Shown: positions 1 through 7,941 of the stretch, piece by piece
How the letters are laid out: each line of letters starts with the position of its first letter
How positions within the stretch are numbered: position 1 is the stretch's first letter
Assembly (NCBI GenBank): GCA_047631555.1
Contig: JBLHZY010000002.1
Span: 496,001-560,000, forward strand
DNA length: 64,000 bases
Source: JBLHZY01 sp047631555
GTDB taxonomy: Bacteria > Pseudomonadota > Alphaproteobacteria > Rhodobacterales > Rhodobacteraceae
Reading direction: 5' to 3'
Notes under the pieces: generated by a model
Told to the model about the DNA's origin: nothing
The model's database searches: none
Seen by the model: the letters and a program-made list of their open reading frames with translations, nothing else
Program-made: the position numbers and the translations under genes

Positions 1-714
1 TACTATGATCGTGCACGCCGCGTCTTAAATGATGCAGGCGAGGCAGATGCGCTTGTCACATCGATGCAATCTGCGCCCTCGGGGCTTTTGCGCATCTCTG
101 TGGCGACCGATTTCGGGGTTAATCACCTGTCCCCCGTTCTTGGCAATTTCCTTACTGAATTCCCAGATATCACCGTGAATATGGTGCTCAACAACCGCTA
201 TGTTGAACTGATTTCTGAGGGCTTTGATATGGCGATCCGTATTGGCGAGCTGGAAGACAGCACGCTGCGGGCGCGCAAATTGACCGACACAACCAAACGC
301 ATGGTTGGCAGCCCTGGGTATTTCCAGAAGTTTGGCCGCCCGATGAAAATCGACGATCTTAATGATCACAAGCTTTTGCATTATTCAAACCAAGCCAATT
401 CGGCCGTTTGGAAGCTTACTGCGCCCTCTGGTGAAAAGCGCCAAGTGCGCACCGCTGGCTGGTTGACGGTAAACGATGGCCAATCCTTGCTGAACGCTGC
501 GATTTCTGGCCTCGGGATCGCGTATTTGCCATCCTTCCTTTATGCCGATGCGTTGGCGCAGGGCCTTGTTGAAGAGGCTATTCCTGAGCTTCCGGCCGAG
601 ACCCAAGGCATCTATGCGGTGTATCCTCCGGGCCGGTTTACCCAGCCCAAAGTGCGCGCCTTCATTGATTTCCTCGTGCATAGCTTTGCCGAAAAAGGGC
701 CTGATGCCTGGTAA
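1..714 (+). CDS. LysR family transcriptional regulator, 5' end cut by the window
   Basis: The reading frame is open from base 1, so the N-terminal DNA-binding helix-turn-helix lies outside the window and about 237 residues remain. What is visible is the linker and the effector-binding domain: a stretch near residues 26-34 (SGLLRISVA) typical of the start of the periplasmic-binding-like fold, then FPDITVNMVL and a region around GLGIAYLPSFL, which matches the usual G-x-G-I-x-x-L-P block in this family. It resembles the CrgA/AaeR-type subgroup of LysR proteins. The target genes cannot be told, because the divergent neighbour that usually reveals them is off the left edge. The gene ends 96 bases before the convergent OmpA-family gene. 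The family assignment is secure and the specific role unknown. Confidence 0.9.
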   Translation, partial: YYDRARRVLNDAGEADALVTSMQSAPSGLLRISVATDFGVNHLSPVLGNFLTEFPDITVNMVLNNRYVELISEGFDMAIRIGELEDSTLRARKLTDTTKRMVGSPGYFQKFGRPMKIDDLNDHKLLHYSNQANSAVWKLTAPSGEKRQVRTAGWLTVNDGQSLLNAAISGLGIAYLPSFLYADALAQGLVEEAIPELPAETQGIYAVYPPGRFTQPKVRAFIDFLVHSFAEKGPDAW

Positions 715-730
715 GGCGGCCCAAGAATAA

Positions 731-757
731 AGGCGCCTCCCGATTTGGGGCGCGCCT
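731..757 (+). terminator. Hairpin after the LysR gene, weak terminator candidate
   Basis: Bases 731-741 and 747-757 can pair over ten of eleven positions around the loop gattt. No clear T-run follows, so this could act as a processing or weak termination hairpin between two convergent genes. Confidence 0.4.
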
Positions 758-810
758 TACTTGTCGAACGTCCATTCCTCGAAAGTGTTCCTCCTCCCGG
801 AGCACTCACC

Positions 811-1764
811 TTAGCGGGTCGTTGTGAGTATCACTTCGACCCGTCTGTTTTTGTCGCGGCCCTCTTCGCTTAGGTTGCTGGCGCGCGGCGAAAGATATCC
901 AACCCCATCTGCCGCGACCTGCCCGGCGGGGACATTGAGCGCCCCAATCAGGCGTGCGCGCACGGAAGCCGCGCGTTTGCGCGACAGCGCGATATTGCCG
1001 GAAAGCGAGCCAACAGCATCGGTGTGGCCCACAACAGCAACGGTTTGATCCGGATTGTCGCGCAGCCAATCGGCGAGGGCTGCGAGGGATTCGAATTCAC
1101 CTTCGCCAAGCGATGAGCTGCCTGTTTCAAAAACCAAATCATCAAGCGGCGCAAAGCCATTAAACGCCAATGCTTCGCCAATCGGCCCGCTCAATGCGGC
1201 CGGTTCCGCAACCTGCGGCGCCACGGCTTTGGTTGAAGTGATAACCTCGGTTTCGGTGACAAGGCCGCGGCCAATGCGCGTAATCTGAACAAAGCCTGCT
1301 GTGCGGCTCCGGCTCACAAAAAGAGTAAGATATTCAACGGCCTCGCCTTCACCCTTCAGGGCGGCGAGATAGCGGTAATCGCCCAGATCGACATGCATTT
1401 CCGGCTCTGGCAGGATCTCTTGCTCAAAGCGAAAATCAAATCCGCCGCAGCGCGCATCCGCGCATTCAAAGGCGATATCATAGCCCGCATCGACCAGTTG
1501 CTGGCGCAGGGGGTCGATGATTTGCAATGTGGTGCGAACGCTCGAGCCAAGCTTCCAAGCGGTGCGCGAAACGGTCCCTTTGGCGATTACGCTGGGCGCA
1601 GCGCCATCGGTAAAGGCCCCAACAGCCACCGCCGCGCTTGAATTTTCCGCCGAAAACGCAGCTTCGCGCGTCGCTGAGCCGGGCAGGTCCAGCACGGCAG
1701 CTTGCGCGCCAAGGCAAAGCGCGGGCAGGGCGAGGCCTGCGAATATGGCGGTTTTTAGCTTCAT
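811..1764 (-). CDS. OmpA family outer membrane/periplasmic protein
   Basis: A 317-residue protein with an N-terminal signal peptide (MKLKTAIFAGLALPALCLGA, cleaved around residue 22). The C-terminal third (about residues 205-315) is an OmpA-like peptidoglycan-binding domain: FETGSSSL, then VVGHTDAVGS, LSRKRAASVRARLI and the final KNRRVEV motif, whose Asp and Arg normally bind diaminopimelate. The N-terminal part has no recognisable domain and no clear beta-barrel. It is the last gene of a leftward operon and its start overlaps the stop of the peroxidase-like gene by four bases. It probably anchors the outer membrane to the wall. The partner is unknown. Confidence 0.9.
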   Translation of the reverse strand: MKLKTAIFAGLALPALCLGAQAAVLDLPGSATREAAFSAENSSAAVAVGAFTDGAAPSVIAKGTVSRTAWKLGSSVRTTLQIIDPLRQQLVDAGYDIAFECADARCGGFDFRFEQEILPEPEMHVDLGDYRYLAALKGEGEAVEYLTLFVSRSRTAGFVQITRIGRGLVTETEVITSTKAVAPQVAEPAALSGPIGEALAFNGFAPLDDLVFETGSSSLGEGEFESLAALADWLRDNPDQTVAVVGHTDAVGSLSGNIALSRKRAASVRARLIGALNVPAGQVAADGVGYLSPRASNLSEEGRDKNRRVEVILTTTR

Positions 1765-2336
1765 CGGCTCTGCGCGTGATACTCTTGGTTTGGTTCCATT
1801 TCGATGGCGGATGCGACGCGGTTTGTCATGTTGAAAAAGCCGGTTACGGAGGCGATATCAAAAATATCGCGCTCGCTAAACCCATGCTCTCGCAACCCTG
1901 CGCGATCAGCCTCGTTAACCATAACGGGCGAATCGGTCAGTTTTACGGCGAAATCGAGCATTGCGCGTTGGCGCGGGCTGATTTTGGCGACGCGGTAGTT
2001 CATCACAATCGCCTCGCCAAGCGCCGGATCGCCCGACAATTCGCGCACCGCAGCGCCGTGGGCAACTTGGCAATACCAGCAGCGATTATGCGATGAAACG
2101 GCAACCGCGATCATCTCGCGCTCAAGTTTGCTTAGCCCGCTATCAGCCAGCATCAGATCGTTGTACATCGCCGTAAACGCATTTAGTTTTTCAATATCAA
2201 AGGCATGCGCCTTGAGAACATTGGGAACCATGCCAAGCTTTTCTTCGCAAATCTCGAAATAGCGGCGCGTGGCTTCGGGCAGCGGATCCATCATAGGAAG
2301 ATCAAGCGCTGTGATGTGTTCGTCTGGATTGCTCAA
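1761..2336 (-). CDS. Peroxidase-related enzyme, carboxymuconolactone decarboxylase/AhpD-like
   Basis: A 191-residue protein of the AhpD/CMD superfamily. The signature is CWYCQVAHGAAV (about residues 81-92), a CxxCxxxH motif. In AhpD-like proteins the two Cys form the redox pair and the His assists peroxide reduction. Length and motif fit the 'uncharacterised peroxidase-related enzyme' group. It lies in a leftward operon with a cinA-like gene, a GNAT gene and an OmpA-family gene, overlapping the last by an ATGA. An antioxidant thiol-peroxidase role is inferred from the family; the reductant is not visible here. Confidence 0.85.
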   Translation of the reverse strand: MSNPDEHITALDLPMMDPLPEATRRYFEICEEKLGMVPNVLKAHAFDIEKLNAFTAMYNDLMLADSGLSKLEREMIAVAVSSHNRCWYCQVAHGAAVRELSGDPALGEAIVMNYRVAKISPRQRAMLDFAVKLTDSPVMVNEADRAGLREHGFSERDIFDIASVTGFFNMTNRVASAIEMEPNQEYHAQSR

Positions 2337-2355
2337 CTTGGCCTCAACTTCGCTT

Positions 2356-3081
2356 TTATTTTGGGGCGATGCGGTAGTGATAAGACCCTACCACAGACAT
2401 GCCTAAGGATAAGTATAGCGCATTTGCCGGGGCATTTGCATCCGTTACTGCAAGGGCCATTTGGCGCGCCCCTTGATCTTGTGCCCATTTCGCGGCGATC
2501 CGCATTATGTTGGAGGCCGTTCCCGCGCGGCGCAAGCCATGAGCCACTTCTAGCGCATGGATCATCGCGATATTTTGATGGATCGCGACGAATGCCGTAC
2601 CTGCTGCGCGGTCTTTTGTGCGCGCAAGGATGCCGGTTTTGGCGCCTTTGACCCGCTCCATCACGGCCATGCGCGCATCGCCAATGCCGCCTTCGCGCCA
2701 GAGCTCTTCCATGATTGCCAGCGGTTCCCAAATGGCAAAGCCGGAAACGGGCGGCGCGTTTTCCCGGCGCAGATGCGCGATATCGCAGGCATAAAGCGCG
2801 ACCGGATCGATGATGCTGTAACCGCGCGCCTCTAGCGCCTCATCAAGGGTTGTTTCGCCTTGGCGGATCATGAAAAGCGGGGTCTGATCAAGGGCGCGCA
2901 TGGCCTCTTCGGCGGCGGCGATATCATTGGGCGTAAAGGGGGCTTCTGCCGTCGCGGCACTGGCGCGTTTGCCTCCGCCTTTGCCATCGCGGATGGTCCA
3001 AGGGCCAAGGCGGGATGTGCTTGCGGCGGGCCATGTGGCCTCGACCACGGCGTAAAGCGTTTGCAGATCTGGGGCGCTCAT
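2356..3081 (-). CDS. GNAT family N-acetyltransferase
   Basis: A 241-residue protein whose C-terminal half has the GNAT fold. The acetyl-CoA binding region is around residues 185-205 (VAHGLRRAGTASNIMRIAA), followed by the usual NAPANALYLSLGM block in which Asn and Tyr line the active site. The N-terminal 100 residues are poorly conserved and may be a degenerate second GNAT unit. Its start overlaps the stop of the cinA-like gene by four bases, so the two are translationally coupled. The substrate is unknown. Confidence 0.85.
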   Translation of the reverse strand: MSAPDLQTLYAVVEATWPAASTSRLGPWTIRDGKGGGKRASAATAEAPFTPNDIAAAEEAMRALDQTPLFMIRQGETTLDEALEARGYSIIDPVALYACDIAHLRRENAPPVSGFAIWEPLAIMEELWREGGIGDARMAVMERVKGAKTGILARTKDRAAGTAFVAIHQNIAMIHALEVAHGLRRAGTASNIMRIAAKWAQDQGARQMALAVTDANAPANALYLSLGMSVVGSYHYRIAPK

Positions 3082-3806
3082 GGTTGGGCCGGAAAGAGCA
3101 GGGCGAGCTTGGCAATCGCCTCATCGACCTGTGCACCATCGGTGCCGCGGATCACGATATTTGAGCCATATGCGCCGTTCTTCACAAAGGGATAAGAGCC
3201 GAGCGACAGGGCGGGATATTGCGTCGCCAGTTCGCCCAAAGGCCCGGCGATATCACTCTCTGGGCGATCAATGCGCAGGGTCTGGCTGAGCAGGGGCGCG
3301 CCGCCTGTTAGGGTTGGCAGGATGCTCGCGACCATGGCGGTAAAGACGCTTGGAACCCCGGCCATCACATGGACGTTTTGCATGGTAAATCCGGGGGCAA
3401 TGGAGACGGGATTTTCGATCAGCGTCGCGCCATCGGGGATGCGCGCCATGCGCTTGCGGGCCTCGTTGAATTCAGAGCCTTGGCGGGCATAATGCGCGGC
3501 CAGCAACGCGGCGGCATCTTCGCGCACGTCGATATGGGCATCAAACGCGGTCGCAATGCAATCGGCAGTAATATCATCATGGGTTGGGCCGATGCCGCCG
3601 GAGGTAAAGACATGGTCATGGGCTTCGCTCAGCGCCTTCACCGCGCCAATAATCGCCGCGCGATCATCCGAAACGATGCGAATTTCGCGCAGATCAATGC
3701 CGCGCGCCGTGAGCTCGCAGGCAAGGTGGTGCGCATTGGCATCGCGGGTGCGCCCAGAGAGGATTTCATCCCCGATCACAAGCATGGCGGCGGTTGGGTT
3801 GGACAT
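3078..3806 (-). CDS. CinA-type molybdopterin-binding domain protein
   Basis: A 242-residue protein made of a single MoCF_biosynth (MoeA/MogA/CinA N-terminal) domain. The motif TSGGIGPTHDDITAD (about residues 68-82) is diagnostic, and the N-terminus MLVIGDEILSGRTRDAN matches the CinA family. Full CinA proteins have about 400 residues with a C-terminal nicotinamide-nucleotide amidase domain, which is absent here. Such short forms are common in alphaproteobacteria, with the amidase encoded elsewhere. The role may be pyrophosphatase action on ADP-ribose or nucleotide repair, but this is inference. It is the first gene of the leftward operon and divergent from sfsA. Confidence 0.85.
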   Translation of the reverse strand: MSNPTAAMLVIGDEILSGRTRDANAHHLACELTARGIDLREIRIVSDDRAAIIGAVKALSEAHDHVFTSGGIGPTHDDITADCIATAFDAHIDVREDAAALLAAHYARQGSEFNEARKRMARIPDGATLIENPVSIAPGFTMQNVHVMAGVPSVFTAMVASILPTLTGGAPLLSQTLRIDRPESDIAGPLGELATQYPALSLGSYPFVKNGAYGSNIVIRGTDGAQVDEAIAKLALLFPAQP

Positions 3807-3854
3807 TAGGGGAGCTCCTTGAGGATATGCGCCGCTTCGTTATAAATCGCCCTT

Positions 3855-4553
3855 ATGCGCTTTCAAACCCCTCTTGAGCCTGCCCGGCTGATACGTCGCT
3901 ACAAACGCTTCCTTGCTGATATTGAGCTGAAGGATGGCAGCGCTGCGGTGGCGCATTGCCCCAACCCCGGCTCGATGCTTGGGATGGCCACACCGGGCGC
4001 GCGCATCTGGGTCGAACGCAACGATGATCCGCGCAAAAAGCTGCGCTACGGCTGGCGGCTGATTGAGGAGGCGGGCGCGATGATCGCGGTGGATACGGGG
4101 CTGGCCAATAAGATCGTCGGTGAGGCGTTGAGCGGCGGCAAGATTGCCGAGCTGGCAGGCTATGAGCATTACCGCCCGGAGGTAAAATACGGCGAGGCGT
4201 CGCGCGTTGATTTTCTGGGCGAGGGGGCGCAGGGCCGCGCTTATATTGAGGTGAAATCCGTGACGCTAAGCCGCGAGACAGGCCATGCGGAATTTCCCGA
4301 TAGCGTGACCAAACGCGGGGCGAAACACCTTGTTGAGCTTGCTGAAATGGTGGCGCAGGGGCACCGCGCTGTGATGCTTTATCTGGTGGCGCGCGATGAT
4401 TGCGAGGGTTTCAGCCTCGCGCGCGATCTTGATCCGGGATACGGGGCGGCGGCGGCAAAGGCGCGCGCAGCAGGCGTTGAAATGCTGTGCTATGATTGCG
4501 ATCTAAGCGCTGAAGAGATCACATTGCGCGCGCCGCTTTCAATCACGCTCTAA
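3855..4553 (+). CDS. sfsA: SfsA family DNA/RNA nuclease
   Basis: A 232-residue protein of normal SfsA length. The N-terminal OB-like part contains AHCPNPGSMLGM (residues about 33-44), the family hallmark. The C-terminal part has the restriction-endonuclease-like motif SRVDFLG...AYIEVKSVTL, with Asp, Glu and Lys as the likely catalytic set, and FPDSVTKRGAKHL. E. coli SfsA was first described as a sugar-fermentation stimulator and was later reported to cut nucleic acid. It stands alone, divergent from the cinA-like gene and followed 72 bases later by map. Confidence 0.95.
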   Translation: MRFQTPLEPARLIRRYKRFLADIELKDGSAAVAHCPNPGSMLGMATPGARIWVERNDDPRKKLRYGWRLIEEAGAMIAVDTGLANKIVGEALSGGKIAELAGYEHYRPEVKYGEASRVDFLGEGAQGRAYIEVKSVTLSRETGHAEFPDSVTKRGAKHLVELAEMVAQGHRAVMLYLVARDDCEGFSLARDLDPGYGAAAAKARAAGVEMLCYDCDLSAEEITLRAPLSITL

Positions 4554-4625
4554 TCCGCCGCGCTGCTCTGGTTCTTTTGGCCGCTCTGGCCTATATGGGG
4601 CCGGTAAACCTTCAGGAGAAGACCC

Positions 4626-5474
4626 TTGGACGAGACCCACAAAGGCCGCATCACCAAAGACGGAATTCGCATCCATGAAGCCGCAGATTTTGCCGGGATG
4701 CATGCGGCGGGCCGCTTGGCCGCGCAGATTTTGGACGAGGTCGCGCCGATGGTACAGCCGGGGGTCACGACGGGCGAGCTGGATGCGTTTATTACGCGGC
4801 GGGTTGAGGAAGAGGGCGCCGTTTCGGCGACCATCGGCTATCGTGGCTATCAACATGCTTCGTGTATTTCGGTCAATCATGTGGTCTGTCACGGCATCCC
4901 GGGCAGCAAAATTCCCGGGCGCAAAGATGATGTGATCCTGCCTCAAGATATCCTCAACATTGATGTCACGGTGATCGTTGATGGTTGGTATGGCGACACG
5001 AGCCGGATGTATGTCGCTGGCACGCCTAAGAAATTCGCTGAACGGCTTATTCAGGTCACTCATGACGCGCTGATGTTTGGGATTGAGCAGGTCAAACCGG
5101 GCAATACATTCGATGATATTGCGCGCGCCATTCAAGAGCATGCGCATGCGAACCGCATGTCGGTTGTGCGCGATTTTTGCGGGCATGGGCTTGGGCGCGT
5201 CTTTCATGCGCCGCCCAATGTTTTGCACTATGTCCCGATGCGCCGCCCCAGCGAAAAAGCGGCTGTTTTGGAAGAGGGGATGTTCTTTACCATCGAGCCG
5301 ATGATCAATCTTGGCCGCCCTGAGACGAAAGTTCTCAAGGATGATTGGACCGCCATCACGCTTGATAAAAAACTGACCGCGCAGTTTGAACATTCCATCG
5401 GTGTGACCGCGAATGGGCCGGAAATATTTACCCTTTCGCCGGGGAATTTGTTTCATCCAACCTACGGGGAATAA
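4626..5474 (+). CDS. map: Type I methionine aminopeptidase
   Basis: A 282-residue MetAP that removes the initiator Met from nascent proteins. The five metal ligands of the family are visible in NIDVTVIVDGWYGDTSRM (two Asp), FCGHGLGRVFH (His), FFTIEPMI (Glu) and QFEHSIGVT (Glu). The start is a TTG at 4626 preceded by AGGAG at 4614-4618 with seven-base spacing; no good ATG gives a full N-terminus. The N-terminal extension MDETHKGRITKDGIRIHE is short and has no zinc finger. It is followed by 189 non-coding bases holding an operator-like region for the next gene. Confidence 0.96.
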   Translation: MDETHKGRITKDGIRIHEAADFAGMHAAGRLAAQILDEVAPMVQPGVTTGELDAFITRRVEEEGAVSATIGYRGYQHASCISVNHVVCHGIPGSKIPGRKDDVILPQDILNIDVTVIVDGWYGDTSRMYVAGTPKKFAERLIQVTHDALMFGIEQVKPGNTFDDIARAIQEHAHANRMSVVRDFCGHGLGRVFHAPPNVLHYVPMRRPSEKAAVLEEGMFFTIEPMINLGRPETKVLKDDWTAITLDKKLTAQFEHSIGVTANGPEIFTLSPGNLFHPTYGE

Positions 5475-5524
5475 AGCGCGATTTTTCCCCCGAAACCGGG
5501 TTTTGCTGTTATAAATCATATTGT

Positions 5525-5578
5525 TGACCAAAAGGTCAGGTATTTTTACCTACCTACCTGTTGCGAACGACTTGCAAC
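5525..5578. promoter_or_regulatory. Tandem palindromes upstream of the TRAP solute-binding gene
   Basis: Two perfect inverted repeats abut: TGACC-aaaa-GGTCA at 5525-5538 and AGGTA-tttt-TACCT at 5538-5551. A third, GTTGC-N9-GCAAC, spans 5560-5578. The first two have the size and spacing of GntR-family operators. They lie 86-139 bases before the start of the TRAP substrate-binding gene. The regulator is not encoded nearby, so binding is an inference. Confidence 0.45.
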
Positions 5579-5663
5579 TAGATTACCAAGCCCCCACCTA
5601 TCATATGCCGCAGCGCAACATTGCTTTCGGCATCTGGCTCACAGCCTAAAAGGAGGCTTACTC

Positions 5664-6749
5664 ATGAAACATTTCCTCACATCCGCAGCTCTTGCGGCCG
5701 CTCTTATCGGCACCGCCGGCGCATCCTTCGCCCAAGAAGTCACTTTGCGGTTCCAACATTTCGTCTCGCCCAATTCTGGCAGCCCGGAATATTTCATGAA
5801 GCCTTGGGCTGAAAAGGTTGAGGCAGAGTCCAACGGCCGCATCAAAATCGATCTCTTTCCGCTGATGCAGCTTGGGGGCCGCGCGCCCGATCAATATGAC
5901 CTTATCCGCGACGGCGCGATTGATGGCGGCTGGGTGATCCCCGGCTATCAGCCCGGTCGTTTCCCCGAGGCCGAAGCGCTTGAGCTTCCTTTCATGACGC
6001 CAAAATCCGGCGAAGTGGCCTCGATTGCGGCTTGGGAGTTCACTCAGAAAAACCTGATGGATGATTTCTCCGATGTGAAGGTCATTGCGGCCCACATGCA
6101 CGGCGAAGGCCTTGTCCATAAAAAGGGCGCGGCGATTGCTAAAGTTGAGGATTTCAAAGGCCTTAGCCTGCGCGCCCCGACCCGCACTTCGACGCTCCTG
6201 CTCTCGAAATTGGGCGCAACCCCAATCGGCCTGCCCGTCCCGGCCTTCCCCGAGGCGCTTGCCAAAGGCGTTCTTGATGGCGGCGTGATCACCTTCGAGA
6301 TGGCCCCATCGCTTAAGCTCGATGAATTGACCGATAGCCATACCGATATGTCGGGCGATCGCAGCCTTTATAACCTTTATTTCATCTGGGCGATGAACAA
6401 GGCGAAATACGACAGCCTGCCTGATGATCTCAAAAAGGTGATTGATGACAATTCGGGCCTGATGGCATCGGCTTGGTCCGGGCGCGCCTATGACATGGGT
6501 GACGAGGATGGCTTTAAGGTTCTGGACGCCACCAACAACGACATCGCTGTTCTAAGCGAGGCCGAAACCGCGCGCATCAAGGTGCTTGGCGATGAGGTGA
6601 TTGCGGAATGGTCGGCGGATATGGACAGCAAAGGCATGAACGGCGCGATGCTGGTAAAAGACGCCCGCACAGCCGTTGACGCGGCTTTGGCGGCGCATCC
6701 TGAGCTGGATATCATGGGCGCTGCGATCCACGCGACACCGAACGAATAA
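5664..6749 (+). CDS. TRAP transporter solute-binding protein, DctP family
   Basis: A 361-residue periplasmic binding protein with a clear signal peptide (MKHFLTSAALAAALIGTAGA, cleavage near AQEVTL). The region FKGLSLRAPTRTSTLLLSKLGATP (about residues 164-187) carries the conserved Arg that in DctP proteins salt-bridges the carboxylate of the ligand, followed by LPVPAFPEALAKGVLDG. A strong Shine-Dalgarno AAGGAGG precedes the start. The membrane subunits DctQ and DctM are not beside it: downstream are a terminator and an unrelated convergent gene. It is therefore an orphan receptor, probably for an organic or keto acid. Confidence 0.93.
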   Translation: MKHFLTSAALAAALIGTAGASFAQEVTLRFQHFVSPNSGSPEYFMKPWAEKVEAESNGRIKIDLFPLMQLGGRAPDQYDLIRDGAIDGGWVIPGYQPGRFPEAEALELPFMTPKSGEVASIAAWEFTQKNLMDDFSDVKVIAAHMHGEGLVHKKGAAIAKVEDFKGLSLRAPTRTSTLLLSKLGATPIGLPVPAFPEALAKGVLDGGVITFEMAPSLKLDELTDSHTDMSGDRSLYNLYFIWAMNKAKYDSLPDDLKKVIDDNSGLMASAWSGRAYDMGDEDGFKVLDATNNDIAVLSEAETARIKVLGDEVIAEWSADMDSKGMNGAMLVKDARTAVDAALAAHPELDIMGAAIHATPNE

Positions 6750-6770
6750 GCGCTTTGGCGTTTGAGTATT

Positions 6771-6799
6771 GGGGCTGCCTTTCGGGGCGGCCCCTTTTT
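6771..6799 (+). terminator. Rho-independent terminator of the TRAP receptor gene
   Basis: A nine-base-pair stem (6771-6779 with 6786-6794, one G-U pair), loop tttcgg, then TTTTT. The T-run touches the stop codon of the convergent membrane-protein gene. Confidence 0.85.
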
Positions 6800-7370
6800 A
6801 TTGGGCGTCTTTTTGCTTGGGGATCTCTTGCTCAGCCTCGCGCCGCCACTGCGCGATCGCGCCATGCAATTCCTCGATCGTGACCCCTTTCAAAGAGGCG
6901 TGATCCAAGGGTAAAAATTGATGCGGCCCAAGCATCAAAATCGTTGCGCTATCCAGCATAATTATCTCAACAACGCTCGGCCATTTTATGCATGAAGTAT
7001 AAAGCGGATGGGTTGTCTCAATCCCCTTTTCGCTCAAATGCAGATGCGTATTGCCGCGCCGGCTTGGGCTTTGAGTCGCCGCGATTAAACCAGAATTTGC
7101 GCGCCAAAGCTTGGGCAATACCAACGCAATGCTTAGGAGTATTGCAACGAAAAACACGGAGGGAAATGCGCGGACAATGTCATCCGGCGCCCCAAGGAAA
7201 TAAAGCAGTGTCGGGCCAAAAATAGCGATTAAGAGGGGCCCAACCCACCAAAGGATATCCGTTCTTGATGAAGCAGATCGGCGCCCAACAGCCGCGTAAA
7301 TCTTGCCAATCGGTAGGCTGCTCCACTCAAAATCGATCCCAATTGGGTCTGGCATCTCACTGACACTCAT
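6798..7370 (-). CDS. YcxB-like membrane protein
   Basis: A 190-residue protein starting at the ATG at 7370, six bases after the rsmD stop; longer upstream frames would run through rsmD. It has two adjacent membrane segments (about residues 37-58 and 67-85), then a soluble C-terminal part with HLHLSEKGIETTHPLYTSCI and FLPLDHASLKGVTIEELHGA. This matches the layout of the YcxB-like C-terminal domain (two TM helices followed by a small beta domain). Function unknown. It is the third gene of a leftward unit with the flavin reductase and rsmD. Confidence 0.6.
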   Translation of the reverse strand: MSVSEMPDPIGIDFEWSSLPIGKIYAAVGRRSASSRTDILWWVGPLLIAIFGPTLLYFLGAPDDIVRAFPSVFFVAILLSIALVLPKLWRANSGLIAATQSPSRRGNTHLHLSEKGIETTHPLYTSCIKWPSVVEIIMLDSATILMLGPHQFLPLDHASLKGVTIEELHGAIAQWRREAEQEIPKQKDAQ

Positions 7371-7374
7371 TCTC

Positions 7375-7941
7375 TCAATCAGGCACGCGCAAAAACGTAA
7401 TATGCGTATCGCCATATTTGCGCGTATTGAGAATCTCAAAGCATTCGGGCGCAAGCATTGGTGCGCTTTCTTCCCAGATGATCAGCGCGCCGGGGGCAAA
7501 CCAGCCGCCCGCTAGCGCGCCGCTTAGGGCCTTTTCCCCAAGCGCTTTGCCATAGGGCGGATCGAGGAAGATCAGATCAAAGGGCGCGCCTTGCACCTCG
7601 CCAAGTTTGGTTGCGTCGCGCCGGAAAATCTTCGTGCTTCCGGCCGCGCGGCAAATATCAACGTTCTCTCGGATCAGGCTGCGCGCTTTGATGCCATCGT
7701 CAACAAAAGTAACATGCGCCGCCCCGCGTGACAGCGCCTCAAGCCCAAGCGCGCCCGTGCCGGCAAAAAGATCAAGCACGCGTGCGTCTGTGATTGGATC
7801 ATCGCCCAAAGCGCCGCCCATCAGGACATTGAATAGGCTCTCTCGAACGCGGTCCGAGGTGGGGCGCAAATGGGCCGCCGCATCGCCTTTGCCAACGCTG
7901 GCAAGGGTCTTGCCGCGAAAATCCCCCGAGATGATCCGCAT
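7375..7941 (-). CDS. rsmD: 16S rRNA (guanine(966)-N(2))-methyltransferase
   Basis: A 188-residue Rossmann-fold methyltransferase acting on 30S subunits. The start MRIISGDFRGKTLAS is typical of RsmD. SAM-binding motif I is VLDLFAGTGALGLEALSRG and the catalytic N-methyltransferase motif is LIFLDPPYGK (DPPY). Its start codon abuts the stop of the flavin reductase gene without any gap, so the two are translated from one message. Confidence 0.96.
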   Translation of the reverse strand: MRIISGDFRGKTLASVGKGDAAAHLRPTSDRVRESLFNVLMGGALGDDPITDARVLDLFAGTGALGLEALSRGAAHVTFVDDGIKARSLIRENVDICRAAGSTKIFRRDATKLGEVQGAPFDLIFLDPPYGKALGEKALSGALAGGWFAPGALIIWEESAPMLAPECFEILNTRKYGDTHITFLRVPD

